Numbered from the stretch's first letter, positions 1 through 7,895 are shown. The stretch is 46,911 bases of DNA from Candidatus Gastranaerophilales bacterium (GCA_944325545.1 CALVAM010000017.1:1-46911); one strand, 5' to 3'. Program-made: numbers and translations. Notes: generated from the letters alone by a model not told the origin.

Positions 1-324
1 GGGGGTGTTAAGTTTAGAGTTAAAAAAAATTAATAATAAATTTCTATTCACTACTCACTATTCACTAATAACTAGTAATAGGTTGGGTGAAACCCCACAC
101 AAACTTTTTAAATTTAATGATTTTGTAAAGTTTTGTAACAATATATAGTATATTGTGAAATTATTTATTAAAGGAATACTTTATATATATGTAAGCGTTA
201 AGCAAACATTAAATGAAAAACATAACACAAACCTTTCATACAACCTACACACTAACCTTCTACACATGAGGAATTAAGTAAAACAAAATTCCGAACCTTT
301 CTAAAAAGAAAGGTTTTTTTTTGT
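1..324. other. Intergenic region with repeat, dyad and terminator
   Basis: No convincing gene is seen. The stretch holds a short run of TCACTA-type direct repeats (about 45-72), one copy of a dispersed GGTTGGGTG repeat (81-104), a perfect 8+8 bp dyad ACAATATA-TAG-TATATTGT (138-156), an AT-rich promoter-like segment (about 175-190), and a plus-strand intrinsic terminator. The terminator serves a transcript coming from the left or from the promoter-like segment, since the next gene lies on the other strand. Confidence 0.6.
294..322 (+). terminator. Rho-independent terminator (plus strand)
   Basis: The stem AACCTTTC / GAAAGGTT (8 bp, perfect) closes a 6-nt A-rich loop and is followed at once by a run of T. 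It would end a plus-strand transcript just before the convergent dgkA gene. Confidence 0.85.
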
Positions 325-696
325 CTAAAGTTGTAAAAATTTGCTTCCAAAAAGAATTAATCCAACCATAACGCTAATAACTGAGGCAAACATTACAGCT
401 CCAGCTGAAATATCTTTTGCCATACCAACCATTCTGGAATATTTGTTATGATAGATTGAATCAAGTGTAAACTCAATTGCTGTGTTAAGCATTTCTGTAA
501 CTATTACAAGTGCAATTATAAAAAGCAGTATGCTAAATTCTAAAGCAGAAAATTTTAGAAAAAGTGCCATAATAACAACAAGAAAAGCAATTACGACGTG
601 TATTCTTATGTTAATTTCACTTTTTAAAACAAGTCTAAAACCTTTTCTGGCGTTTTTAAATGTATTATTAAATCCTTGAGCCTTAAATTTGGTCAT
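325..696 (-). CDS. dgkA: Diacylglycerol/undecaprenol kinase, DgkA family
   Basis: Small integral membrane kinase (123 aa, the usual length) that phosphorylates diacylglycerol or, in many bacteria, undecaprenol, and so feeds lipid-carrier recycling for envelope polymers. Three hydrophobic helices are visible (about residues 32-50, 52-72 and 98-118). The family signature E-x-L-N-T-A-I-E lies between helices 2 and 3 and is intact, with a D five residues later. The gene overlaps the end of ybeY by 14 nt and is the last gene of the cdd-ybeY operon, the neighbourhood typical of Firmicutes and other bacteria. Substrate preference cannot be read from the sequence. Confidence 0.93.
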   Translation of the reverse strand: MTKFKAQGFNNTFKNARKGFRLVLKSEINIRIHVVIAFLVVIMALFLKFSALEFSILLFIIALVIVTEMLNTAIEFTLDSIYHNKYSRMVGMAKDISAGAVMFASVISVMVGLILFGSKFLQL

Positions 697-1201
697 AATT
701 AATATACTCCAATGCTTTTCTCTGTTCCCCTATAACAAAATTGTATTCTTCATCTGTTTGGTGGTCAAATCCTAATAGGTGCATAAGGCCGTGGCTTATT
801 AGAAAATATAGTTCTTGTTCTTTATTTTTAGAAAGACTAATATCTCTGTTAACTCCTTCTATAACTTTATCTAAGGCGATAACAATTTCCCCTAAATTAA
901 TTTCGCCGTCAAAAATAAAACTGTTTTCATCATCTGCAAAAATTGCGAATGTTATTATGTCTGCCGGATAATCTTTGTTTCTATAATCTCTATTATATTC
1001 TTGAGTTTTGGAAGAATCACAAAATACAATGTCTAGGGTTATAGAATCATATATTTTATTGTTTAAACAGCTTTGACTTTCAAGTTCAGAAATGTAAAAT
1101 TTAAGCATTTTAGTAGTATTTTCTATAACTTGTTTTTCATTAACCTTCCAGCCGTCAAAAATATTTTCTGTAAAAACATTAATTTGTTTCATCTTTTTCA
1201 T
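683..1201 (-). CDS. ybeY: Endoribonuclease YbeY (rRNA maturation factor)
   Basis: Single-strand-specific metal-dependent endoribonuclease of the UPF0054 family, used in 16S rRNA 3' maturation and ribosome quality control. The zinc motif is intact: HGLMHLLGFDH at residues 137-147 supplies the three His ligands. Length is 172 aa, slightly above average. The start ATG lies inside the last codons of pgpH (23-nt overlap), so translation is probably coupled; an alternative ATG lies three codons downstream. The order pgpH-ybeY-dgkA is a well-known conserved cluster. Confidence 0.95.
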   Translation of the reverse strand: MKKMKQINVFTENIFDGWKVNEKQVIENTTKMLKFYISELESQSCLNNKIYDSITLDIVFCDSSKTQEYNRDYRNKDYPADIITFAIFADDENSFIFDGEINLGEIVIALDKVIEGVNRDISLSKNKEQELYFLISHGLMHLLGFDHQTDEEYNFVIGEQRKALEYINYDQI

Positions 1202-3434
1202 TAATTTCGTTTTTTTTCTTTTCTAATTCTTTTAGTTTAGCATCTAAATCATTATCTATATGATTTGTACTAATTTCACTATTATGTTTACTTTTATCCA
1301 GTTTTTGAACTAAATCATTATGATATTTAATACGTTTATGATGCATTCCTCTAAGTATTCTTGAGAAAGTTTCACCAATAATTTTTAAATCTTTTAAAGT
1401 AAGCGGAGAATCAGACAATTGTCCGTCATTAAGTCTTTCTTTAATAATCTTTTCTATAATAGCATCAATTTTTTCATTAGAAGGATTTTTCGCAGCTCTA
1501 ACAGCTGATTCAACAGCATCTGCAATCATAAGAATTGCTGTTTCTTTAGTATTAGGTTTAGGTCCAGGGTATCTAAACTGTTCTTCATTAACGTTTTCAG
1601 CCCCTTCTTCTTTCAATGCTTCGTTATAAAAATAACTAACAAGACTTGTTCCGTGGTGTTGTGAAATGAAATTGTTTATAACTTGAGGCAAGTGAGCGTC
1701 TTTAGCAAGCTCTAAACCATCTTTTGGGTGAGCAGTAATAAGCATCTTACTAAATCTTGGAGTACAAGTGTTATGAGGGTTTTCAATCCCGTAAAAAGAT
1801 TGATTCTCAACAAAAAACATTGGGCGTAATAATTTACCAATATCGTGATACAATGCACCAACTCTTGCAAGCACAGGATTTGCTCCAATTGCTTCTGCTG
1901 CATTTTCGCAAAGATGAGATACTGTTAAACTGTGATTGAAAGTTCCGGGAGCATCTTGCATTAGTTTTCTTAACAATTCGTGATCAGCAAGCTCTGCCAA
2001 ACCATATGGAGTCATTACTCCAAATAAGTTTTCTATTATAGGTAACATTCCTAATAAAATAATTCCGCTGATACCTAAGCAATTGATAAGGATATAAACT
2101 AAATCTCTAATAATTAATAAGTTATCAATATCCATCATATATTTTTCAAGGAAATATATTCCGCCAACTATTAAAACACCAGCTAAAGCAACTTTTGCAC
2201 TTGTAATTAATAAATCTGAGCGTTTCAAGAATTTCATTTTAGATACTGCTGTCATAATTACTGTATTTAGTAGCATATAAGAAACGACGACTTCAATATT
2301 CCAATGCATACCAATAGATAATAGTGCTAAAACAATTGTTGAAGCAAAAAAAGCATTTCTAGGTGTTGTAAATATTGAAAGTAATATTGTATATGACGGT
2401 ATTGGAATTATATATGGTGAAAAACCCGTTGGCGACATTACAGAAGATAAGTATAAAAATATCTTAAATGAAAAATTTGACACGAAATTTAATAGAAACC
2501 CGGTTGGAAGTATAATAGCAGTAAATGCTAAAAATAACGTAAAAGTTCCCATTATTGTCATGTATTTTGCATTAAAATATTGTTTTTCAAAGTTTCTTTC
2601 ATATTGTAAAAATACAAAAGTAAAAAATGCAACCAATAAATATATTCCTAAAATCCCACCATAATTTATTTCTAAAACATTATATCCAGCAGCACGTAAA
2701 GCATCTCGTTTTAATTTAGTTATAGGTTCTCCTTCAAATACAATTTTTTGACCTTTTTTAAATACTACTTCATAAGGCTTTACAGCATTTTGCGCATTTT
2801 TCTTCGCAATTTCAGTAGCAAATTCATCTATAACAAGATTTGGAACAATTATTTGGTTCAAAATTCCAACAATCAATGTTCCCTGATATCGAGTCACGCT
2901 ATTTGGCAAATTTTTTCGTATAATCGAATTTATATTATTATTTTCAAAGTCTTTAGCAGAAATTCCTACATTTAAAACAGAAGATAATGTAATTTTAGAT
3001 TTATCAAATACAGCCTGTAAATCTTCATCGCTTGATTTTAATAAAAAATTAACCAATTCTTTTTTACCTGATTCCTCAAATAAAACATTTAATTCTTCTT
3101 CTTTTACATCATCTGAAATGTTTTTTTCTCTAATTCTTTTAATAGAATTTTGCAAAGTAAAAAGACTTGATGTTATAAATTCATCTTCTGCTTGAGTTAA
3201 AATTGGTTCAACATTCATTGCAACTTCTTTTTTATGAAGTTCAGTCTTTTTAGTATCAATAACTTTAATATCTTTTTGAGCAACTATATCTTTTTTACTA
3301 ATTCCATTTTCAATTATTTGTTGAAAAAAGAAATTTTGTGAAGATATAATCACAGTCAACAAAAATGTAAATAAAATGAAACAAACTGTATTTCTAAAAG
3401 CTTTTGATGATATAAAATCCAAAAATTTTGTCAT
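1179..3434 (-). CDS. pgpH: Cyclic-di-AMP phosphodiesterase, PgpH-type 7TM-HD protein
   Basis: Membrane HD-domain phosphodiesterase; PgpH-family proteins hydrolyse c-di-AMP to pApA. Domains in order: N-terminal membrane anchor (about 13-31), extracytoplasmic 7TMR-HDED domain (about 35-250), seven-helix membrane region (about 258-470) and cytosolic HD domain (about 485-700). HD residues seen: H501, H530-D531 in YHDIGK, H593/H594 and D639. Length 751 aa fits the family. The C-terminal tail is Lys/Glu-rich and probably disordered. An AAAGGA ribosome site precedes the ATG. It lies between the small zinc-ribbon ORF and ybeY in one operon. No diadenylate cyclase gene is in the window. Confidence 0.93.
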   Translation of the reverse strand: MTKFLDFISSKAFRNTVCFILFTFLLTVIISSQNFFFQQIIENGISKKDIVAQKDIKVIDTKKTELHKKEVAMNVEPILTQAEDEFITSSLFTLQNSIKRIREKNISDDVKEEELNVLFEESGKKELVNFLLKSSDEDLQAVFDKSKITLSSVLNVGISAKDFENNNINSIIRKNLPNSVTRYQGTLIVGILNQIIVPNLVIDEFATEIAKKNAQNAVKPYEVVFKKGQKIVFEGEPITKLKRDALRAAGYNVLEINYGGILGIYLLVAFFTFVFLQYERNFEKQYFNAKYMTIMGTFTLFLAFTAIILPTGFLLNFVSNFSFKIFLYLSSVMSPTGFSPYIIPIPSYTILLSIFTTPRNAFFASTIVLALLSIGMHWNIEVVVSYMLLNTVIMTAVSKMKFLKRSDLLITSAKVALAGVLIVGGIYFLEKYMMDIDNLLIIRDLVYILINCLGISGIILLGMLPIIENLFGVMTPYGLAELADHELLRKLMQDAPGTFNHSLTVSHLCENAAEAIGANPVLARVGALYHDIGKLLRPMFFVENQSFYGIENPHNTCTPRFSKMLITAHPKDGLELAKDAHLPQVINNFISQHHGTSLVSYFYNEALKEEGAENVNEEQFRYPGPKPNTKETAILMIADAVESAVRAAKNPSNEKIDAIIEKIIKERLNDGQLSDSPLTLKDLKIIGETFSRILRGMHHKRIKYHNDLVQKLDKSKHNSEISTNHIDNDLDAKLKELEKKKNEINEKDETN

Positions 3435-3452
3435 ATATAAATATCCTTTATT

Positions 3453-3659
3453 TTATTTATCCCTTTTTTTTACTACAAATCCGCATTTAGTACAAGCTAG
3501 AACTTCTCCGGTACTATCAATCGGCATAAAATTATGTTGACATTCTAAAGCTTCATCTTCAGTCGGCATATCTGTTTCTGAAAATAAACCTTCTGGATTT
3601 GCACAATCTCCCCTCTTATTTTTATTTAACCATTTTATAAAAATTTCAAAAATATACAT
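3453..3659 (-). CDS. Small protein with a C-terminal zinc-ribbon-like motif
   Basis: 68 aa, not recognised as a named family. It has a short hydrophobic/aromatic N-terminus (MYIFEIFIKWL), an acidic middle and a C-terminal C-x-H...C-x2-C arrangement (LECQHNF, then LACTKCGFVV) that could bind one zinc ion like a half zinc ribbon. It lies 2 nt from cdd and 18 nt from pgpH, so it is almost certainly co-transcribed with both. Function is unknown; a role in regulation or RNA binding would be only a guess. Confidence 0.75.
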   Translation of the reverse strand: MYIFEIFIKWLNKNKRGDCANPEGLFSETDMPTEDEALECQHNFMPIDSTGEVLACTKCGFVVKKRDK

Positions 3660-3661
3660 GA

Positions 3662-4048
3662 TTATATTCTAAAACCATATGGTAAAAAATCGCTCAATTG
3701 TTTTATATTGAGAGCTGAATCTTTTTCTGTAATAACAAGAATTTCTTTTTCTCCTTGAAATTCATACATAACTTGTCTGCAAGCTCCACAAGGGAAACAA
3801 TCATCTTGGTTTGGTGAATAAATTGCAACCGCTAAAAGCTCTTTTTCTCCTTCTGAAATGGCTTTAAATATGGCACATCTTTCTGCACAGATAGTCATTC
3901 CAAATGAAGAATTTTCAACATTACAGCCTGTATATATTTTCCCGCTACTCATCAAAACTGCCGCTCCGACAGCAAATTTTGAAAACGGTGAATATGACAT
4001 TTTGGAAGCTTCTTTAGCTTTTTGCATTAATTTTTCATACTTCTTCAT
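3662..4048 (-). CDS. cdd: Cytidine deaminase
   Basis: Homotetrameric zinc-dependent deaminase converting cytidine/deoxycytidine to uridine/deoxyuridine in pyrimidine salvage. From the chosen ATG it is 128 aa, the usual length for the short form. The zinc signature is complete: C54-A55-E56 (catalytic Glu) and P-C87-x-x-C90. A longer reading from a TTG codon 36 nt upstream is possible, but that TTG is better explained as a promoter -35 box (TTGCCT), and the extra 12 residues do not resemble the family. First gene of the cdd-orf-pgpH-ybeY-dgkA operon. Its mRNA is probably leaderless. Confidence 0.93.
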   Translation of the reverse strand: MKKYEKLMQKAKEASKMSYSPFSKFAVGAAVLMSSGKIYTGCNVENSSFGMTICAERCAIFKAISEGEKELLAVAIYSPNQDDCFPCGACRQVMYEFQGEKEILVITEKDSALNIKQLSDFLPYGFRI

Positions 4049-4055
4049 ATCTGTA

Positions 4056-4084
4056 ATTTTATCACGATTTATTGTTACAGGCAA
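4056..4084 (-). promoter_or_regulatory. Promoter of the cdd-pgpH-ybeY-dgkA operon
   Basis: On the minus strand: TTGCCT (-35, 4079-4084), a 17-bp spacer, TAAAAT (-10, 4056-4061). Transcription would start about 7 nt later, at or next to the A of the cdd ATG (4048). No Shine-Dalgarno lies between the -10 box and the start codon, so a leaderless transcript is predicted. Confidence 0.6.
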
Positions 4085-4219
4085 TTTAATTTCTATTTAT
4101 CATCTGGTAAAATGAAATTTTTGTAAATATTTGTAAAAAATATTTTAAATATAGTGCAATTATTTTGTAGTTATTTACTTTATATATATAAATAACTTAA
4201 GGGAAACGCGAGGGAATAT

Positions 4220-4636
4220 ATGTGCCTTGGATTTGGTTCAATATATAATACAACCGTAAATGTTAACGGCCATCGTGTCGGGTTTAGTTGCTATAATAGT
4301 CTGGCACCTTTTGGTTGTGGGACTTTTGGCGGATTTACCCCAGGATGCTTTGGTTTTGGCTTTAACAGCCACTGTATGGGAAATCCTTTTTTAGCAGGTG
4401 CCGGAGTTGGACTTGGATTTGCAGCAGGAATGACATTAATGCCTATATTACCTTCTGTTTTTAAAGGTATAGGTAATGCTTGCGCTTGGACTTGGAATAA
4501 TGCTATTAAACCAGCTTTCCAATGGGTTGGAAACGGAGTTAAAAATCTTTGGAACAATATTTTTCACAAAAAAGAAAAAACAGAAATAGATAAAACTACC
4601 GAAACTCAAAACAATAATATTAAAACAAATACTTAA
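4220..4636 (+). CDS. Gly/Cys/Phe-rich small protein of unknown function
   Basis: 138 aa, not recognised. Residues 1-60 are rich in Gly, Phe and Cys (motifs such as GTFGGFTPGCFGFGF). A glycine-rich hydrophobic segment (about 60-80, AGAGVGLGFAAG) follows, then a Trp-rich amphipathic stretch (about 88-115) and a charged, Thr/Asn-rich tail. The pattern suggests a membrane- or surface-associated protein. A promoter-like TTGTAG...TATAAA and a GAGGGAA ribosome site precede the ATG, and it stands alone between divergent and convergent genes. Several ideas fit (structural surface protein, secreted factor); none is supported by a known motif. Confidence 0.7.
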   Translation: MCLGFGSIYNTTVNVNGHRVGFSCYNSLAPFGCGTFGGFTPGCFGFGFNSHCMGNPFLAGAGVGLGFAAGMTLMPILPSVFKGIGNACAWTWNNAIKPAFQWVGNGVKNLWNNIFHKKEKTEIDKTTETQNNNIKTNT

Positions 4637-4674
4637 TCAGAAAGTGAAATTAAAACAATATAATTTAAGATAAA

Positions 4675-5361
4675 TTAAGCTGAATAGATAGAACAATCAA
4701 ACATAGTTCTATCTATTTCATTAAAATTCTTTATAATACCGGATAATCCATCGATTTTTTGATAAAATTCAATTGGTTCAAGAGAATCAATTGCTATAAT
4801 TTTTCCTATCCCTGCAGATTTTGCGGCATTAATTCCTGCAATAGCATCTTCAATTACAACACAATCTTTTGGTGCTAAACCTATTTTTTCTGCCGCTATT
4901 AAAAAAATATCAGGAGCAGGCTTCCCGGGAATTGTGCCGTCAGAATAAACAATTTTACTTATATCAAACCATTTTTCAAGATTAAATTCTTTTATGTAAA
5001 ATTCAACATTGTCCCATTCTGACATTGTTGCTATTGTTCTTGGAATATCATTTTCTTTTAAGAAATCCAAAAATTCAATAGCTCCCGGTGCCAGTTTAAA
5101 ATTTTCTTTATCTAATAAACAACGTTTACGGTATAAAGATTCTTTTTCTTTAGCATATTTTTCGACCATTTCTTTAGAAGGTTTTTTTCCTATCGCATAT
5201 TCAATAATGTCTTCATTAGTATGACCGAACATTTTATCACGCATTTCTTCTTGGGTGAATTCATATCCTCTAAGAATTTTAGAAAAATCACGCCAAGCAT
5301 CGTAATGAAGCTGTGAGTCCCAATATAGTGTTCCGTTAAAGTCAAAAATTATACCTTTCAT
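4675..5361 (-). CDS. HAD-superfamily hydrolase, beta-phosphoglucomutase-like
   Basis: Cytosolic HAD phosphatase or phosphomutase-like enzyme (228 aa from the chosen ATG). Motif I is FDFNGT (D8, N10), motif II is the T in IATMS, motif III is K in PGKPAPD, and motif IV is VIEDAIAGI, typical of subfamily I with an alpha-helical cap. The second Asp of the usual DxD motif I is Asn here, which in classical members would remove the acid/base residue. The start MKGIIFDF is preferred over a run of upstream ATA/ATT codons, because a TATAAT box (5369-5374) sits inside that upstream stretch. Substrate unknown; sugar phosphate is likely. Confidence 0.85.
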   Translation of the reverse strand: MKGIIFDFNGTLYWDSQLHYDAWRDFSKILRGYEFTQEEMRDKMFGHTNEDIIEYAIGKKPSKEMVEKYAKEKESLYRKRCLLDKENFKLAPGAIEFLDFLKENDIPRTIATMSEWDNVEFYIKEFNLEKWFDISKIVYSDGTIPGKPAPDIFLIAAEKIGLAPKDCVVIEDAIAGINAAKSAGIGKIIAIDSLEPIEFYQKIDGLSGIIKNFNEIDRTMFDCSIYSA

Positions 5362-5368
5362 AATAATT

Positions 5369-5374
5369 ATTATA
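5369..5374 (-). promoter_or_regulatory. -10 box of the HAD hydrolase gene
   Basis: TATAAT on the minus strand ends 7 bp before the ATG at 5361, with no Shine-Dalgarno between them. The transcript is predicted to begin at or within a base or two of the start codon. No good -35 is visible. Confidence 0.45.
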
Positions 5375-5403
5375 ATCAAAAAAATTTAAAAACTCATAAA
5401 ATA

Positions 5404-5412
5404 TGTTATAAT
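5404..5412 (+). promoter_or_regulatory. Extended -10 promoter of the small secreted protein and PilZ gene
   Basis: TGTTATAAT is a perfect extended -10 element (TGnTATAAT). The predicted start point falls at about 5419, exactly the ATG that begins the signal peptide, so a leaderless mRNA is likely. No strong -35 is needed or seen. Confidence 0.55.
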
Positions 5413-5418
5413 ATGAAC

Positions 5419-5622
5419 ATGAAAAAATTTTTTGCATTAATGTTGGTATTTTTAGTTATGTTCCCTGTTTTGGCAGAAACTCCAAAGAAAGTTTATAAGA
5501 AAAATTTACCGCAAGGAACTTTTAAAAAAGCTAGGAACGGTAATTTTGTTCAGTATGATAGTAATGGGAAAAAAGTCGGAACGTATAAATTGAATAATGG
5601 AGAGCTAAAAAGAATAAAATGA
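5419..5622 (+). CDS. Small secreted basic protein
   Basis: 67 aa from the second ATG. A clear Sec signal peptide (MKKFFALML... ending VLAE, cleavage after about residue 19-20) leaves a basic mature peptide of about 47 aa. It carries a short beta-hairpin-like pattern, YDSNGKKVGTY followed by NNGEL, reminiscent of repeats in YwqK/MORN-type proteins, but it is too short to assign. An ATG two codons upstream (5413) is also possible, but the -10 box abuts it. Its stop codon overlaps the start of the PilZ gene (ATGA), so the two are translationally coupled. Confidence 0.75.
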   Translation: MKKFFALMLVFLVMFPVLAETPKKVYKKNLPQGTFKKARNGNFVQYDSNGKKVGTYKLNNGELKRIK

Positions 5623-6242
5623 AATTTAATTTAGATTTAGATAATATTAATTACATAAAAATAACATTTAAAACAAAGGATAATACTCCAAGTTGCACAA
5701 AGGCTGCAATAAAAAGAATTGGAGAAAAAGAAGTTTTAGCGTGTGCCAGATTTGATGAAGAGATGGACATGGAAACTCCGCAAGAAGTTTTAATAAGTTT
5801 TATTTGCGTAAATGGTCTTTATCGTACAAAAACTCTGTTAAAGTATATTGAGAATGATTCTCCATATGTATATTTTACTCTTAAAACCCCTGAAGGCTTA
5901 GAATATCAACAAAATAGAGAATATTTTAGAATAAAAATGGAAGAAAATGCTGTTTTAAGTTTTGATAATACTGTTGTTTCTTGTAAAACGTATGATATCT
6001 CTGCAAGTGGGGTAAAATTAGTTATACCTCATAAGATTGATGACTTAGATGAAGTTGTAATTGATTTGTTATTTGATCCTAAAAATGTAAGAACAAAGGC
6101 GAAATTTGTCAGATATGATGAAGATGATAATATTTTAAAAGCAGCTTTTAAATTTATTAATCTTCCTGAAAGCTCTATTGATATAATTTCGCAAAAATGT
6201 ATTCAAAAACAATTGGAATACAAAAGAAATTCCGCAATGTAA
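5619..6242 (+). CDS. PilZ-domain c-di-GMP-binding protein (YcgR-like)
   Basis: 207 aa with an N-terminal beta-rich domain (about 1-95) resembling the flagellar-brake YcgR_2 module, then a PilZ domain. Both halves of the c-di-GMP signature are present: R-x-x-x-R at residues 100-104 (REYFR) and D-x-S-x-x-G at 126-131 (DISASG). It therefore probably binds c-di-GMP and acts as an effector. No diguanylate cyclase, flagellar motor or cellulose synthase gene lies nearby, so the target is unknown. It is coupled to the upstream small secreted protein by an ATGA overlap. Confidence 0.87.
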   Translation: MKFNLDLDNINYIKITFKTKDNTPSCTKAAIKRIGEKEVLACARFDEEMDMETPQEVLISFICVNGLYRTKTLLKYIENDSPYVYFTLKTPEGLEYQQNREYFRIKMEENAVLSFDNTVVSCKTYDISASGVKLVIPHKIDDLDEVVIDLLFDPKNVRTKAKFVRYDEDDNILKAAFKFINLPESSIDIISQKCIQKQLEYKRNSAM

Positions 6243-6323
6243 CAATTTCTTAATAAAATGACAATTTCTCCGCATAATTTGTTTTTCATGTAGTAGAAGT
6301 GTGTTTAATATGGAGATTTTTGT

Positions 6324-6761
6324 ATGAATAGTATTAATTTTCGTGGCGGAGAAACTGCTGGAAGTATAGCAAAAATTAATAATAAGCAGGATAATCAAAC
6401 GATAGATGCTAATTCTGTTGTGAATTTCCGCGGTAAAGGTGCAGAAAGTGCCGGAAGTATTGCGATACAGGCAGAACCAATAAATAAAGATATAGTTTCT
6501 TTTAAAGGTTATGATAGAGAAGAAAAAAAATCTTCGTTTTTAGGTAAATTATTAGGACTAACAGTTTTATCAGCAGCTGTCATTGCAGGCTTAGGATATG
6601 CACATAAAACAAATATTATTGATAAAATTAAAAATCAAAAATTGCACGATATATTGAAAAATTCTGATAAGATAACGGAGCCTTGTTACAATTTGTGTGT
6701 TAAAACAAAGAATTTTTGTACAGAGTATTATAATAAAGCTAAAAATTATTTTTCCAAGTAA
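6324..6761 (+). CDS. NFRG-repeat protein with one membrane segment
   Basis: 145 aa, no named family recognised. The N-terminal third carries a repeated motif: NFRG at 5-8 with GETAGSIA, NFRG at 34-37 with GAESAGSIA, and a third, SFKG at 59-62. A hydrophobic, alanine/glycine-rich segment follows (about 73-92), then a basic C-terminal part with two Cys (YNLCVKTKNFC). The NFRG motif recurs in other proteins of this window and looks lineage-specific. The ATG is preceded by a GGAG ribosome site. Topology and function are unknown; an N-terminal targeting or docking motif is an inference. Confidence 0.75.
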   Translation: MNSINFRGGETAGSIAKINNKQDNQTIDANSVVNFRGKGAESAGSIAIQAEPINKDIVSFKGYDREEKKSSFLGKLLGLTVLSAAVIAGLGYAHKTNIIDKIKNQKLHDILKNSDKITEPCYNLCVKTKNFCTEYYNKAKNYFSK

Positions 6762-6764
6762 TAA

Positions 6765-7025
6765 CTAGCCTCTGTTTATTCTGAACCAGTTTACGAATTT
6801 ATTGAACATATTTTCTTGAGGAATATCTTCTTCATTAAGTTCTTTTGAGAATTCTATTTCGTTATCGTCTTTATCATCTTTTCTTTCAAAAAGATCATCG
6901 TCAGGTTGTTCTTTACGTTTACCTTTTTGTCGCATGTACATTCCTCCGCCACCAAGACCGCCTCCATCTTTATATGTGGCTTGAGCTTTGCTGATTGGGT
7001 TGATATCGTTAAAATCAAAAGACAT
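6765..7025 (-). CDS. Small acidic protein with a glycine-rich patch
   Basis: 86 aa, not recognised. A short N-terminal region is followed by a Gly-rich stretch (DGGGLGGGGMYM), a charged Lys/Asp/Glu-rich low-complexity middle, and a C-terminal amphipathic segment (FNKFVNWF). It is probably cytosolic and largely disordered. An ATG 27 nt upstream is also open, but a TATAAT box at 7057-7062 on this strand would place the transcription start at about that codon, so the downstream ATG is favoured. Convergent with the NFRG-repeat gene, 3 nt apart. Confidence 0.65.
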   Translation of the reverse strand: MSFDFNDINPISKAQATYKDGGGLGGGGMYMRQKGKRKEQPDDDLFERKDDKDDNEIEFSKELNEEDIPQENMFNKFVNWFRINRG

Positions 7026-7118
7026 AATTTTTACCGTTATTGTACTTTGCATGTATATTATAACCTATTTTTTAAAAATTTCTACTTTTTATGTTAAAAT
7101 CGTACTAACGAGGTATTA

Positions 7119-7895
7119 ATGAAAAAGTTTTTAAGTTTATTTTTGGTGTTTATTTTATCGGTGTCTGTAGTTTTTGCTAAAGACATGCGTTTTGTTCAAG
7201 TTACTGATATTAAATTTTCTGGTGAAAATGTTCAAATGCTTGAGGATTTTATTGAGCAAATAAATAGGCAAAAAGATATTGAGTTTGTTATTTTTAATGG
7301 TGATAATATTGCAAAACCTGATAAAGTAGAATTGGATAAATTTCTTGAAAAAATTAAAAAACTAAATAAACCGTTTTATATAGTTCTTGGTGAAAAAGAT
7401 GTAAATAAATATAAACATTTAGGTAAAGAAGATTATCTTAAGACAATAAAAAAACAGTTTAAAAAATACAAACCTGAAAATAGTAATTATGTTTTTGAAG
7501 TTGATAAATTTGTTTTTATCGTTGTAGATGGGTCAAAAGAAGTTATTCCGAGTACAAATGGATATTATAAAGAAGATACTCTTAGTTGGTTAGAAAATCA
7601 ATTAGATTTATATTTGGATAGAAATGTTATAATTTTTCAACACTTTCCGTTAATACCTCCTTCTGAAAAAGAAACTTATTACACTTTTAAACCGGAAAAG
7701 TATCTTGAAATATTGAGTAAACATAGTAATGTGAAAGCCATAATTTCCGGTCATTTTGGAGTTAATAAAGAAGTTACTTTTAATGGAATAAGCCATATTT
7801 CGACAGCTGGCCTGCCTTTTTACAGGGTTGTTGATATATTAAATTATGAATCTCAAAATCCTATTGTATGGGCTGAGTTGAGAGAGGTTAAATAA
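7119..7895 (+). CDS. Secreted calcineurin-like phosphoesterase with degenerate metal site
   Basis: 258 aa; a Sec signal peptide (about 1-20, ending VVFAK) precedes a metallophosphoesterase fold. The family's five metal motifs can be followed but are eroded: D30-I-K32 where DxH is usual, G61-D62-N (intact), G91-E-K-D94 where GNH(D/E) is usual, Q-H175-F (intact) and G211-H212-F-G214 where GHxH is usual. At least three or four ligands are therefore missing, so it may be catalytically dead or bind metal differently. It acts in the periplasm or outside the cell. GAGGT precedes the ATG, and its 3' end overlaps the convergent gene by 8 nt. Confidence 0.8.
   Translation: MKKFLSLFLVFILSVSVVFAKDMRFVQVTDIKFSGENVQMLEDFIEQINRQKDIEFVIFNGDNIAKPDKVELDKFLEKIKKLNKPFYIVLGEKDVNKYKHLGKEDYLKTIKKQFKKYKPENSNYVFEVDKFVFIVVDGSKEVIPSTNGYYKEDTLSWLENQLDLYLDRNVIIFQHFPLIPPSEKETYYTFKPEKYLEILSKHSNVKAIISGHFGVNKEVTFNGISHISTAGLPFYRVVDILNYESQNPIVWAELREVK

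Noticed and set aside
213-269. 18-codon, Thr-rich ORF followed by a terminator, like a threonine attenuator leader peptide
   Set aside because: It has no ribosome binding site, and the genes beyond the terminator lie on the opposite strand, so there is no operon for it to control. thrB in this window has its own promoter elsewhere.
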